Origin: Desulfitobacterium sp038181555
GTDB taxonomy: Bacteria > Bacillota > Desulfitobacteriia > Desulfitobacteriales > Desulfitobacteriaceae
Direction: 5' to 3'
DNA: 64,000 bases
Assembly: GCF_038181555.1 (NCBI RefSeq)
Contig: NZ_JBBWUA010000001.1
Location: 1 to 64,000, forward strand
The number at the start of each line of letters is the position of its first letter. Position 1 is the stretch's first letter. This document shows positions 43,595 through 52,384 of this stretch, piece after piece. A program made the position numbers and the translations under genes. Below the pieces are notes generated by a model. That model ran no database searches and was not told the origin of the DNA. It was given only the letters and a program-made list of their open reading frames with translations.

Positions 43595-44275
43595 ATGAAG
43601 ATCTCTAGAAGAAGATTTCTGGAAAGGCTTGGTGCTATTTCTGCGTTAGGTATATTTGCCCCGTTTTCGATGGTAACTGCAGAGACTTACCAGAGGCCAC
43701 CAGGGGCACTGAATGAGAAAGAGTTTTTGGCTCAGTGTATTCGCTGTCTCAAGTGTGGGGAGCAGTGTCCTACAGGTGCTATCACATTTAGTCAATCACT
43801 CAAGGGAGGGGTTATTGATACACCCATCCTAAGGGATAAGGATCAGTGTAATTTATGCATGAACTGCATTAGAAGTTGTCCAACGGGAGCCTTACGCCCT
43901 CTCACAGAAAATCCTGAACTACAGGCCAAGAAGGCCCAGAAGATGTATTCTAAGGAACACGACACACATCCAAGCTTTAACCTTGGAGTGGCTCAGTTGC
44001 AGAAAGATAAGTGTATTCTTTATCATGGTAGAAACAGAAAATGTCTTCTTTGTTATGAGGTTTGCCCGTTAAAAGATGAGGCGCTTTATACTGATGACCG
44101 AGGAAGGCCTATTATTAATAAAATAGTCTGTTACGGGTGCGGACTCTGTGAGATTGCCTGTCCCCCAATAGCTATAACCATGCCGCTCAGCCGGGAAGAC
44201 AAACGTTCTCACGAGCTGTTTGAGAGAATCAATCAAGGTTCCTTTTACGAGAGTCGGCTCCCAAGGAGGACTTAA
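43595..44275 (+). CDS. NapG-like exported ferredoxin, 4 x [4Fe-4S]
   Basis: 226 residues. The N-terminal ISRRRFLERLGAISALGIF is a twin-arginine signal. Four cysteine clusters follow: CIRCLKCGEQCP (near 48), CNLCMNCIRSCP (near 87), a longer-spaced set ending KCLLCYEVCP (near 150), and CYGCGLCEIACP (near 183). This is the NapG/MauM layout: a ferredoxin outside the membrane that accepts electrons from NapH. The next gene is napH-like. No nitrate reductase is nearby, so the electrons may go to the exported RdhA; that is an inference. The ATG at 43595 follows TTGGAGGG. Confidence 0.88.
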   Translation: MKISRRRFLERLGAISALGIFAPFSMVTAETYQRPPGALNEKEFLAQCIRCLKCGEQCPTGAITFSQSLKGGVIDTPILRDKDQCNLCMNCIRSCPTGALRPLTENPELQAKKAQKMYSKEHDTHPSFNLGVAQLQKDKCILYHGRNRKCLLCYEVCPLKDEALYTDDRGRPIINKIVCYGCGLCEIACPPIAITMPLSREDKRSHELFERINQGSFYESRLPRRT

Positions 44276-44276
44276 A

Positions 44277-45212
44277 ATGCCAGTACTATGGCTGAGGAGA
44301 CTGATACAGTTCGGGTCCCTTCTCCTAATCTTTATGATTCCAATCTATGAAAGCTACAAAAGCATCCTCTATCACATACCCAAGGATTCTATCGGCAATC
44401 TCTATCAAGAGGGGTTTGGCTCATTAGATTCATTTTTAAAAGGGGGTTATTTAGAACCGGGTCTACTCCTTCTCGATGGGTTGGTTGGATTATTATTCAA
44501 TAATATCCATGCTGTAAAACGATTTCTTGATGGATTTAGTGGGTTCTTTTGGTCCATAACAATTGGTGGTTTTTCCTTTGTGGATCCTTTGGCCTCGCTA
44601 CAAGTGCCAAGCAAAGAGTATTCTTGGGATGTGGACTTTTTGATATCGATTACTTTACCTATACTAATCGCCCTTGTTTTCGGAAGAGTTTTCTGCAGTT
44701 GGATATGTCCATATAATACCCTGCAGGAGCTTATTCGCTTTGTAGCGAAGAAACTAGGCGTTTCTGGGATAAATAAACAAGTATTAACAGACCACTATTT
44801 GCGTTATTGTATTTTAGGAATTGGTTTCGTACTCACAGTATTAGGTGTCGCTGTCTTTCCGTATATCTTACCTTATGTTCAACTAGGCAGAATTTTTTAC
44901 TATTTGACCTTGAGATCAATTTTTTGGGTGGGTCTTATCTTTGTCATAGTACTTTTACTTGTCGACAGCTTTGTCCAAAAAGGCTTCTGGTGTAATTACC
45001 TATGCACTACAGGGGCCTTACTTAGTTTACTGGGAAGAAAGAAATTTGTAACTATTCAAAGAGACAAGAAAGTCTGTCTGGAGAGCTGCACGTTATGCGA
45101 AAAGGTGTGTGTCTGGGACTCACACCCCAAATTTGATGATGTGTCGAATTGTACACACTGCCATCTATGTATAAACCAATGTCCATCGAAAGCACTTAAA
45201 ATTAGAAGTTAA
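44277..45212 (+). CDS. NapH-like membrane quinol dehydrogenase
   Basis: 311 residues with about five hydrophobic helices and two cysteine motifs of the NapH/NosR/RdhC superfamily on the cytoplasmic side: FCSWICPYNTLQE (near residue 142) and FWCNYLCTTGALL (near 240), the second lacking the usual proline. At the C-terminus CLESCTLCEKVCVW and CTHCHLCINQCP would bind two [4Fe-4S] clusters. Likely role: oxidising menaquinol and passing electrons to the NapG-like partner one base upstream. It lacks the FMN domain of RdhC. AAGGAGG precedes the ATG at 44277. Confidence 0.87.
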   Translation: MPVLWLRRLIQFGSLLLIFMIPIYESYKSILYHIPKDSIGNLYQEGFGSLDSFLKGGYLEPGLLLLDGLVGLLFNNIHAVKRFLDGFSGFFWSITIGGFSFVDPLASLQVPSKEYSWDVDFLISITLPILIALVFGRVFCSWICPYNTLQELIRFVAKKLGVSGINKQVLTDHYLRYCILGIGFVLTVLGVAVFPYILPYVQLGRIFYYLTLRSIFWVGLIFVIVLLLVDSFVQKGFWCNYLCTTGALLSLLGRKKFVTIQRDKKVCLESCTLCEKVCVWDSHPKFDDVSNCTHCHLCINQCPSKALKIRS

Positions 45213-45337
45213 AGAGAAGAAGTTAAGGACACTCATCTTATTTAATGATCAAGGATTCTTCTGCAAATATCATATTGTCCCTATCCTCAGCATAGTGTTA
45301 AGCATAGGCTTGGCCCAGGTGAGGAGGAGGGACTTTT

Positions 45338-46282
45338 GTGCGTAAAGAATGGCTGAAGATACTGGTTCTATTAGTTATCATCATCATATTATTTCCTTGG
45401 ACGGTCCTCCGCTGGCATCAACAAGGAGAATTGAGCAACGAGGAGTTTACAATTCGGGTCCTCATGCCGGATGGTAAAGTCGTAGTCGAGAATCTGGAGG
45501 AGTATTTGATCGGCGTCGTTGCAGCAGAAATGCCCGCGGAATTTGAGGAGGAAGCCCTTAAAGCTCAGGCTGTTGCAGCACGAACCTATGCTGCCAAACG
45601 TATCACCCAGCAAACCAGCAATGGTGAAAACTATGATGTGGACACCACCGTTAGCACACAAGCATGGATATCGGAAAACCAGATGAGAGAAAAGTGGAAA
45701 TGGCTGTCCTTTTGGCGTTATCATGGGAAGATAAAGGAAGCAGTTAATAGTACGAAGAATCAAGTGCTGGTCTTAAATGGACAATATATTGATGCCTTTT
45801 TTCATAGCAGCTCAGGTCGGAAAGATACTGAGCGTGCAGAGGATGTTTGGAGCTCATCTAGGCCCTATCTTCAAAATGTCCCTGCAGGAGAGGAAAACCC
45901 CAATCGTTTTGTGAAAAGCTACTCCTTTACTCCTAACAGTCTCTATCAAAAGTTGGGTGTCAATGGGTCGGTCAAAGCCTTTGCTGATTCGGATTTCACC
46001 ATTTTAAGCGAGACAGCAACAGGGCGTGTTAAAGTAGTGCGGGTTCTGGGGAAGAACTATACCGGAGCACAGTTACGCCCCCTCCTTGGCTTAGCCTCAA
46101 CAGATATGGAGATTCAACTGACGTCCCAGGAGCTTAAGATAACGACCTATGGCAACGGACATGCAGTAGGAATGTCGCAGTATGGCGCCAATGATCTAGC
46201 TAAGGCTGGACAAGATTATAAAGAAATTCTCCAACATTTTTACCCCGGCACTAAGCTACTCTTTTTAAAGAAAGCGACCTAG
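45338..46282 (+). CDS. spoIID: Stage II sporulation protein D
   Basis: Membrane-anchored lytic transglycosylase of the engulfment DMP complex. 314 residues; N-terminal helix ILVLLVIIIILFPWTVLRW, then the SpoIID domain with VLMPDGKVVVENLEEYLIGV, VVAAEMPAEFEEEALKAQAV (catalytic Glu region) and AARTYAAKR. HAVGMSQYGANDLAKAGQDY is the C-terminal family signature. GTG start after GAGGAGGAGGG. Normally next to murA; here separated by the rdh cassette. Confidence 0.95.
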   Translation: MRKEWLKILVLLVIIIILFPWTVLRWHQQGELSNEEFTIRVLMPDGKVVVENLEEYLIGVVAAEMPAEFEEEALKAQAVAARTYAAKRITQQTSNGENYDVDTTVSTQAWISENQMREKWKWLSFWRYHGKIKEAVNSTKNQVLVLNGQYIDAFFHSSSGRKDTERAEDVWSSSRPYLQNVPAGEENPNRFVKSYSFTPNSLYQKLGVNGSVKAFADSDFTILSETATGRVKVVRVLGKNYTGAQLRPLLGLASTDMEIQLTSQELKITTYGNGHAVGMSQYGANDLAKAGQDYKEILQHFYPGTKLLFLKKAT

Positions 46283-46318
46283 GATAAGGCTGGCTTGCTA
46301 TTGTTTGTAGTGCAGGAA

Positions 46319-46362
46319 GCAAAAGGCTGTGTGGCTCACTGATGGCACGCGGCCTTTTAGTA
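46319..46362 (+). terminator. Terminator after spoIID
   Basis: AAAAGGCTGTGTG (46321-46333) pairs with CACGCGGCCTTTT (46346-46358) using two G-U pairs, ending in a T-rich arm. Confidence 0.55.
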
Positions 46363-46467
46363 TTTCTGCGAACCCAGAATCGCTTGGTTTTAAAACCCTG
46401 TGTTATACTAAGTTATATGGGTATCACAAATACAAAACTCAATAAAAATAGCTATAGGAGAGAAACC

Positions 46468-48654
46468 ATGGGAAAAAGTGTAGTCTTGACTGAAAAACCC
46501 TCTGTGGGACGTGATATTGCTAAGTTATTAGGTTGCAATCAGAAGGGTAATGGATGCTTCGTCGGCTCCAAATATATTGTAACTTGGGCCTTGGGTCACT
46601 TAGTAACCCTTGCTGATCCAGAAGCTTATGGGGATCGGTATAAAACCTGGCGACTAGAAGACCTGCCCATGCTACCAAAGCAAATGGAGTTAGTCGTCAT
46701 CAAAGAGACATCGAAACAATATGCAGCAGTGAAGCAACTTTTACGCCAACCTGATGTGGATGAGCTCATTATAGCCACGGATGCAGGGCGTGAGGGTGAG
46801 CTGGTAGCTCGCTGGATTATTCAAAAGGCAGGCTGGAGAAAATCTATTAAACGATTATGGATTTCTTCGCAGACAGATAAGGCAATCAAAGAAGGCTTTA
46901 ATAACCTCAAGCCAGGTAAAGCCTATGAGTCCTTATATGCAGCGGCAGAGTGCCGAGCCCAGGCGGATTGGTATGTGGGCTTAAATGTGACACGAGCTCT
47001 AACCTGTAAACACAATGCTCAGCTTTCCGCCGGAAGAGTCCAAACTCCGACCTTAGCGCTGGTAGTGGATCGAGAAAAGGAAATTCAGAAATTTATTCCC
47101 AAGGAATACTGGACCATCCATGCCCAAGGAAAGGGTTATTCTCTACGTTGGCAAGATAAAAGCAGTGGGCAAAGCCGGATCTTTGATGCGCAGAAGGTGG
47201 AGAATCTCCTGAAAAGGTTGTCAGGAAAGCAGGGACGTTTGGCAGACCTTAGGAAAGAGGCTAAAAAGGAGCTACCCCCACTGGCCTATGACCTAACTGA
47301 ATTGCAAAGAGACGCTAATCGAAAATATGGCTATTCAGCTAAGAAGACTTCCTCAATTATGCAGCAGCTCTATGAGCATCACAAACTGGTAACCTACCCG
47401 AGAACCGATTCACGCTACTTGACGGAAGATATTGTGGATACAGTCCCAGAACGCCTCAAATCAATCGCAGTGGGGCCTTATGCAGAATTGGCTCGACGAG
47501 TTCTGCGTACCAAGATTGTTACCACGAAGCGATTGGTAGATAACTCAAAGGTCACGGATCATCATGCGATTATCCCCACCGAGCAAACCGTGTTCTTAGG
47601 CAAGCTTAGCCAGGAAGAAGCCAGAATTTATGACTTGATTGTTCGCCGCTTTATCGCGGTCCTATCCCCTGCCTTTGAGTATGAACAAACCACGATTAAA
47701 GTAGATATCCAAGGGGAAATCTTTACTGCCAAAGGCAAAATCGTGAAGCAGAGGGGCTGGCGGAACGCCTATGAGGGGAATGACTCTATTGATGAGGAAG
47801 GGGATCAGGAGGATCAAGAGCAAAGCTTGCCAGATCTAAAAATAAAACAAGATATTGAGGTGCTATCTATAAAATCAGCCTCAGGTAAAACCAAGCCTCC
47901 CAAGCGCTACACTGAAGCCACCCTACTATCGGCTATGGAGCATCCCGGTCAGCGACTGGAAGACGCCGAACTACGAGAGACCTTGGAAAAAACCAGTGGC
48001 TTGGGTACCCCAGCAACCCGCGCAGATATTATTGAAAAACTCTTCAACTCCTTCTATATGGAGCGCAACGGCAAAGAGATTATCCCGACCTCCAAAGGCA
48101 TTCAGCTCGTTGGATTGGTTCCCGCCGAACTGAGATCCCCGGAATTAACAGCCAAGTGGGAACAACAACTTAATGAGATTAGTAAAGGGCGTGAAGACCA
48201 ACAGCGCTTTATCCAAGGGATTAAAAACTATGCGACACAGCTTGTCGGCCAGGTTGTGGGAAGTGGCGAAACCTATCGTCATGACAATATGACAAGGGCC
48301 AAATGTCCAGAGTGTGGCAAGTTCCTATTGCAAGTTAAGGGCAAGCGTGGCGAAATGCTTGTCTGCCAAGATCGAGAATGCGGCTATCGGCAGGGTCTTT
48401 CCGTGCAGTCAAATGCCCGATGCCCTCAATGCCATAAAAAAATGGAGTTACGAGGGGAAGGGGAAAACAAGCTATTTACTTGCGGCTGTGGCTACCGTGA
48501 GAAACTCTCCGCCTTCAATAAGCGCAAAGAACAAGATGGTAAGGGTTCTTACAACAAAAAAGAAGTCAATCAGTACCTGCAAAAGCAAAAAGAGGTCGCT
48601 CCGGTGAATACAGCCTTAGCGGATGCTCTTGCCAAGCTGAAGCTTCCAAAATAA
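46468..48654 (+). CDS. topB: DNA topoisomerase III (type IA)
   Basis: About 728 residues. TOPRIM domain at the N-terminus (SVVLTEKPSVGRDIAKLLG, ATDAGREGELVARWI). The nicking tyrosine is Tyr310 in LVTYPRTDSRYL. SAGRVQTPTLALVVDREKEI is also typical. Two C-terminal zinc-ribbon-like segments follow (CPECGKFLLQVKGKRGEMLV..., then CPQCHKKMELRG...CGCGYREKLS). It decatenates DNA in repair and segregation. The ATG at 46468 follows TAGGAGAG and gives the normal start; the frame stays open 42 codons upstream. Confidence 0.95.
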   Translation: MGKSVVLTEKPSVGRDIAKLLGCNQKGNGCFVGSKYIVTWALGHLVTLADPEAYGDRYKTWRLEDLPMLPKQMELVVIKETSKQYAAVKQLLRQPDVDELIIATDAGREGELVARWIIQKAGWRKSIKRLWISSQTDKAIKEGFNNLKPGKAYESLYAAAECRAQADWYVGLNVTRALTCKHNAQLSAGRVQTPTLALVVDREKEIQKFIPKEYWTIHAQGKGYSLRWQDKSSGQSRIFDAQKVENLLKRLSGKQGRLADLRKEAKKELPPLAYDLTELQRDANRKYGYSAKKTSSIMQQLYEHHKLVTYPRTDSRYLTEDIVDTVPERLKSIAVGPYAELARRVLRTKIVTTKRLVDNSKVTDHHAIIPTEQTVFLGKLSQEEARIYDLIVRRFIAVLSPAFEYEQTTIKVDIQGEIFTAKGKIVKQRGWRNAYEGNDSIDEEGDQEDQEQSLPDLKIKQDIEVLSIKSASGKTKPPKRYTEATLLSAMEHPGQRLEDAELRETLEKTSGLGTPATRADIIEKLFNSFYMERNGKEIIPTSKGIQLVGLVPAELRSPELTAKWEQQLNEISKGREDQQRFIQGIKNYATQLVGQVVGSGETYRHDNMTRAKCPECGKFLLQVKGKRGEMLVCQDRECGYRQGLSVQSNARCPQCHKKMELRGEGENKLFTCGCGYREKLSAFNKRKEQDGKGSYNKKEVNQYLQKQKEVAPVNTALADALAKLKLPK

Positions 48655-48724
48655 AGTCGACTACCATGCCCCATGCTCGAATTCTGATATTATTCCTCTG
48701 ATGAACTGGATAAAGATTCAGGGT

Positions 48725-48760
48725 AAAGGTCTTTCCCTTTGGGGAGAGGCCTTTAATTTC
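48725..48760 (+). terminator. Terminator after topB
   Basis: AAAGGTCTTTCCC (48725-48737) pairs with GGGAGAGGCCTTT (48742-48754) using two G-U pairs, followed by AATTTC. Confidence 0.5.
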
Positions 48761-48814
48761 TTACTATGAAGTTTGAATATTTTGAATTATAATACTTTTG
48801 AGAGGAGTGAGTTC

Positions 48815-49993
48815 ATGGAAGAAGTTGTTATTGTAGGTGCCGCTAGGACACCCATTGGAGATTTCCAAGGATCATTAAAGGATATTTCAGCTGTTGAGCT
48901 CGGAATGATAGCGGTAAAAGGTGCTCTAGAAAAGGCTGGAGTGGACGCCAAACTTGTAGAGGATGTCGTCGGAGGAATGGTCTACAAGGCTGGGGTGAAG
49001 GGAAATCCCGCAAGGCAGATACAACTTGGGGTTGGTATCCCTCTTGAAGCTGCGGCCACTACTGTTGATCAGCAATGTGGTTCAGCTATGAGAGCTTTAG
49101 AGATTGCCACCCAACAGATGTACTTGGGTAAATCCGATGTCAGTGTGGCGGTAGGGATTGAAAATATGTCCCGCGCTCCCCATATACTGCTAAACTCCCG
49201 ACAAGGTACAAAATTAGGACCTACTAATTTAGAGGATCATCTCACATATGATGCCTTAGTCGATGCCATGATGGGCTACCACATGGGTGTGACAGCGGAA
49301 AACCTCGCGGAGAGATACAACATCACTCGTGAGGAACAGGATCAGCTGGCCCACCTCAGTCATACTCGGGCCGTCGCTGCTATCCAAAATGGGTATTTCA
49401 AGGATGAAATCGTGCCTGTGGAAATAACCACCCGCAAAGGTACAAAGGTCGTTGAGGTGGATGAGCATCCGCGTGCCGATGTATCTTTGGAAAGCTTAGG
49501 AAAACTGAAGCCGGCCTTTAAGAAAGACGGAACAGTCACGGCAGGTAATGCTTCGGGGTTGAATGATGGTGCTGCTGCCTTAATCTTAATGACAGCTAGC
49601 AAAGCCAAAGAACTGGAAGTTAAACCGATTGCCAAGATTTTAGCGACTGCTTCTTATGGGGTAGCCCCGGAGATTATGGGGATTGGCCCAGCCTATGCTA
49701 TTCCAAAGGCTTTGCAGTATGCCAAGCTTAAACTCAGTGATATCGATTATTTCGAAATTAATGAAGCCTTCGCCGCACAATTTCTCGCGGTAAATAGAGA
49801 ACTGAATCTTGATATAGATAAAGTAAATGCCAATGGTTCGGGTATTGCCTTAGGTCATCCAGTAGGATGCACGGGTGCTCGTATCATCGTATCTATGCTT
49901 AGCGAACTAAAAAGACGTGGCGGAAAGTACGGCGTTGCCTCCTTATGTGTAGGTGGCGGGCCGGCTGTGGCAACCGTTATCGAGATGCTCTAG
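48815..49993 (+). CDS. Acetyl-CoA C-acetyltransferase (thiolase)
   Basis: 392 residues. Thiolase fold with acyl-accepting Cys88 in VDQQCGSAMRAL, catalytic His in GSGIALGHPVGCTGAR (near residue 348) and the second Cys in VASLCVGGGPAVA (near 379). Catalyses condensation or cleavage of acetoacetyl-CoA. No hydroxybutyryl-CoA dehydrogenase or crotonase is nearby, so the pathway is unclear. AGAGGAGTGAG precedes the ATG. Appears monocistronic. Confidence 0.93.
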   Translation: MEEVVIVGAARTPIGDFQGSLKDISAVELGMIAVKGALEKAGVDAKLVEDVVGGMVYKAGVKGNPARQIQLGVGIPLEAAATTVDQQCGSAMRALEIATQQMYLGKSDVSVAVGIENMSRAPHILLNSRQGTKLGPTNLEDHLTYDALVDAMMGYHMGVTAENLAERYNITREEQDQLAHLSHTRAVAAIQNGYFKDEIVPVEITTRKGTKVVEVDEHPRADVSLESLGKLKPAFKKDGTVTAGNASGLNDGAAALILMTASKAKELEVKPIAKILATASYGVAPEIMGIGPAYAIPKALQYAKLKLSDIDYFEINEAFAAQFLAVNRELNLDIDKVNANGSGIALGHPVGCTGARIIVSMLSELKRRGGKYGVASLCVGGGPAVATVIEML

Positions 49994-50090
49994 TAACTCA
50001 GAAAGATTTCACCTTCCCTTCCCTTGCCTTCCAGATTGTGGTCTATTTCTTCACTCTTTGGGTAAAGATAATCCTAGAGGTGATGTGAGT

Positions 50091-50615
50091 ATGACAATCT
50101 GGAGAATCATGATATTGGTGCTGATGATAGGGGTCACTCTACTGGGAACGGAAGCTTTGCTTAAGGGCGAAGAAGTAGCGCAGAGCTCACCCACGCAGAG
50201 CTCACCTACTCTTCAAGCTCCTGCTAAAACGGTGAGCGATTTCCCCAGTCCTGTTCAAGGGAAACCTCTGCGGGTTGCTGGGGAATATTATTCTAGCGAA
50301 ATGGCGACTATGCTTTTTCATCCGGGAACGGATTTTGCACAAGCTGAGGGAGCGGTTATTCGGGTTAAACATGAGGGCAGAGTGACCTATGCGGGGCCAG
50401 ACCCATTCCTAGGCATTAAGGTTGAGGTAGATTGCGGAGAGGATTGGAGCGTAATCTACGGTGGCTTAAAAAACTTACGCGTGAAGGAAGGGGAATGGGT
50501 GCAAGTCAATCAAGCCATTGGCCAGATTGGCTATTACCCAGATATCTTTGGGGATATCGAACAGACTCATCTGCACTATGAAGTGTGGCAGGGGGATTTG
50601 GTACAGATTCCTTAG
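50091..50615 (+). CDS. spoIIQ: SpoIIQ-like M23 family protein
   Basis: 174 residues: an N-terminal hydrophobic segment (IMILVLMIGVTLLGTEALL), a short linker with the repeat AQSSPTQSSPT, and an M23/LytM domain. Zinc ligands appear intact: HPGTDFAQAEGAV and THLHYEVWQG. SpoIIQ bridges the forespore and mother cell with SpoIIIAH; Bacillus SpoIIQ lacks catalytic residues, clostridial versions keep them. The assignment rests on the position after spoIID and before spoIIID-mbl and on short length. A general endopeptidase is an alternative. Confidence 0.7.
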   Translation: MTIWRIMILVLMIGVTLLGTEALLKGEEVAQSSPTQSSPTLQAPAKTVSDFPSPVQGKPLRVAGEYYSSEMATMLFHPGTDFAQAEGAVIRVKHEGRVTYAGPDPFLGIKVEVDCGEDWSVIYGGLKNLRVKEGEWVQVNQAIGQIGYYPDIFGDIEQTHLHYEVWQGDLVQIP

Positions 50616-50661
50616 TTACAGTAGTACATTCGTAGACTTATACTCTCTGATATACCAACTC

Positions 50662-50715
50662 AAAGGGGACCGTTGCTAGCGAATCAACTTCGTTTGCAAT
50701 GGTCCCTTTAGTATG
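50662..50715 (+). terminator. Terminator after spoIIQ-like gene
   Basis: AAAGGGGACCGTTGC pairs with GCAATGGTCCCTTT (ending near 50709), with a 20-base middle containing AGCGAATC/CGTTTGC pairs. Confidence 0.65.
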
Positions 50716-50905
50716 GAACAAGATGATTCTCACTAAAAATCTGTGATTTGACTCACATCGGGAAAAAGTATTTTTAGGTAATATTGCCATATATTACGCA
50801 TCCAGTTTATTTACTCTGTTGACCAAGTCTTCATACGAAGGGGATTCAATCCCTGCTAAAGTTTAGTTCAGTGTTCAATTTTTATTGAGAAAGGAGGGAA
50901 TTAAC

Positions 50906-51475
50906 TTGAATCTCTCGGATAGTGCCCAAATCCCCAAAAGTAATGAGAAGAGAAGTATACTTATAAAATATCTCATTAAATTTAAAGGGCATAAACGAAT
51001 TACTCCCCTTGTCTCTCCTGCTCCTATAGACATTCTTATTACTTTATTTGGCACTATGTTAGGTATCTCGTTTTTAAGCATCTTGTTGTTTTTCTACAAA
51101 ATGCCGATGTTAGCGGCTTCTCTAGGGGCCTCAGCGGTATTAGTCTATGGTGTTCCGGATGCTCCCCTATCTCAACCGCGTAACGTAATTTTCGGACATA
51201 CATTCTCGGCGAGTATAGGCGTATTAGCCTATCAGGTTTTTGGAACAACATGGTGGTCAGTGACCTTAGGAACTGCCCTTGCATTATTCGTAATGTTATT
51301 GACTAAAACGACTCATCCACCAGGTGGGGCAACGGCAATGTTTGCTGTCCTCAATGGTGCCGGCCCGATGTATATTGTTGCCCCGATGCTCTTGGGCAGT
51401 GCAGTATTAGTTTTGATTGCAGTATTAGTGAATAATTTATCACCTAATCGAAATTACCCGCGCTATTGGTATTGA
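50906..51475 (+). CDS. HPP family membrane protein
   Basis: 189 residues with four predicted membrane helices. The HPP motif is in TKTTHPPGGATAMFAVLNG (near residue 135), and SLGASAVLVYGVPDAPLSQPRN (near 72) is also typical. Some HPP proteins move nitrite in plastids and cyanobacteria; the role here is unknown. The TTG at 50906 follows GAAAGGAGGGAATTAAC. A universal stress protein follows 71 bases later, so the two may be linked. Slightly A/T-rich. Confidence 0.85.
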   Translation: MNLSDSAQIPKSNEKRSILIKYLIKFKGHKRITPLVSPAPIDILITLFGTMLGISFLSILLFFYKMPMLAASLGASAVLVYGVPDAPLSQPRNVIFGHTFSASIGVLAYQVFGTTWWSVTLGTALALFVMLLTKTTHPPGGATAMFAVLNGAGPMYIVAPMLLGSAVLVLIAVLVNNLSPNRNYPRYWY

Positions 51476-51546
51476 ACGACAAATGCCGCTATTAAAGTGT
51501 GAGACTTCGGGCAGGTTAGTTATTAAGTTAGAGGTGGGGTGTTAAT

Positions 51547-51972
51547 ATGTTTACAAAGATTCTTGTCCCAACGGATGGCTCGGAGTATTCTCGCAGGGCA
51601 TTATTAGTAGCCTTAGAGATAGGTAAAAAGTTTAATGCGGAGATAATGTTACTGAATGTGCTGATGACACCTGAAGCTCTGGGATATACCCTATCTGAGG
51701 ATGAAACTGTAGTTCAACAGCAGTTTAGTTCTAATGGAGAAGCAACATTGGCTGCTACAACTAAAAATGTAGATCTTGAAGGAGTAAAGCTGACTTGTAG
51801 TCTAAAACCTGGTTATCCTGCATCAGTGATATTGAAAGAGATAATCAGTGAAAATATTGATTTGGTTGTAATGGGTTATCGTGGCTATACTTCGCTAGCC
51901 GGTACATTCATGGGGAGTGTAAGCCAGAAGGTCCTGGCAAAAGCATCACAACCAGTGCTTCTTATTAAATGA
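51547..51972 (+). CDS. Universal stress protein family
   Basis: 141 residues, UspA fold. KILVPTDGSEYSRRALLVAL at the N-terminus and the ATP-binding C-terminal GYRGYTSLAGTFMGSVSQKVL (G-2x-G-9x-G-S/T pattern) are visible, so it is probably the nucleotide-binding type. GGTGGGG precedes the ATG. Probably co-transcribed with the HPP gene; function in stress or metabolic signalling is inferred. Confidence 0.9.
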   Translation: MFTKILVPTDGSEYSRRALLVALEIGKKFNAEIMLLNVLMTPEALGYTLSEDETVVQQQFSSNGEATLAATTKNVDLEGVKLTCSLKPGYPASVILKEIISENIDLVVMGYRGYTSLAGTFMGSVSQKVLAKASQPVLLIK

Positions 51973-52055
51973 AATCCGGCTTCGTCGAACCTTTGAAGCA
52001 CACATCCAAAAAGGCGAAGTCGCTGGTTACACTTAGGCTGGAGGAAAGTATAAAT

Positions 52056-52085
52056 AAAGAGCGGGGAGGCCCCGCTCTTTTTTAA
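52056..52085. terminator. Bidirectional terminator
   Basis: AAAGAGCGGG (52056-52065) pairs with CCCGCTCTTT (52071-52080); T runs follow on both strands. It separates the uspA gene from the convergent small gene. Confidence 0.85.
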
Positions 52086-52096
52086 TAACATATTTT

Positions 52097-52282
52097 CTAA
52101 GACAAAGAATTATTATCTACCCAGTCTTTCGCCTCATCGACAGAATCCTCCGTGGGAATGGCGACCTTGGATTCTGCTTTGAGTTCTTTGATCTCGGCTC
52201 GCCAAGCGGCAGAATCATGGCGTTCAATGGGATTGGCCATGAATTTTTCTTTAGGTTGGTTGTAGCTGCTTTTGTCGGTCAT
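52097..52282 (-). CDS. DUF3787-like small acidic protein
   Basis: 61 residues, lysine- and acid-rich, with the wording ANPIERHDSAAWRAEI and DSVDEAKDWVDNNSL. This resembles the small clostridial DUF3787 proteins that share a P-I-E-x-H...AAW...AKEWVD pattern. Function unknown. AAGGAGG lies eight bases before the start. It is encoded on the minus strand between nifJ and its own terminator. Confidence 0.65.
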   Translation of the reverse strand: MTDKSSYNQPKEKFMANPIERHDSAAWRAEIKELKAESKVAIPTEDSVDEAKDWVDNNSLS

Positions 52283-52384
52283 TACGGAACCTCCTTAATT
52301 GATGTCTCCAGTTTAAGATCGCAGTGTCATCCTAAGGGCGGGATGCCTGAGGGGTTTTTTCGGATGGCAAAGGATAAGCAGATT

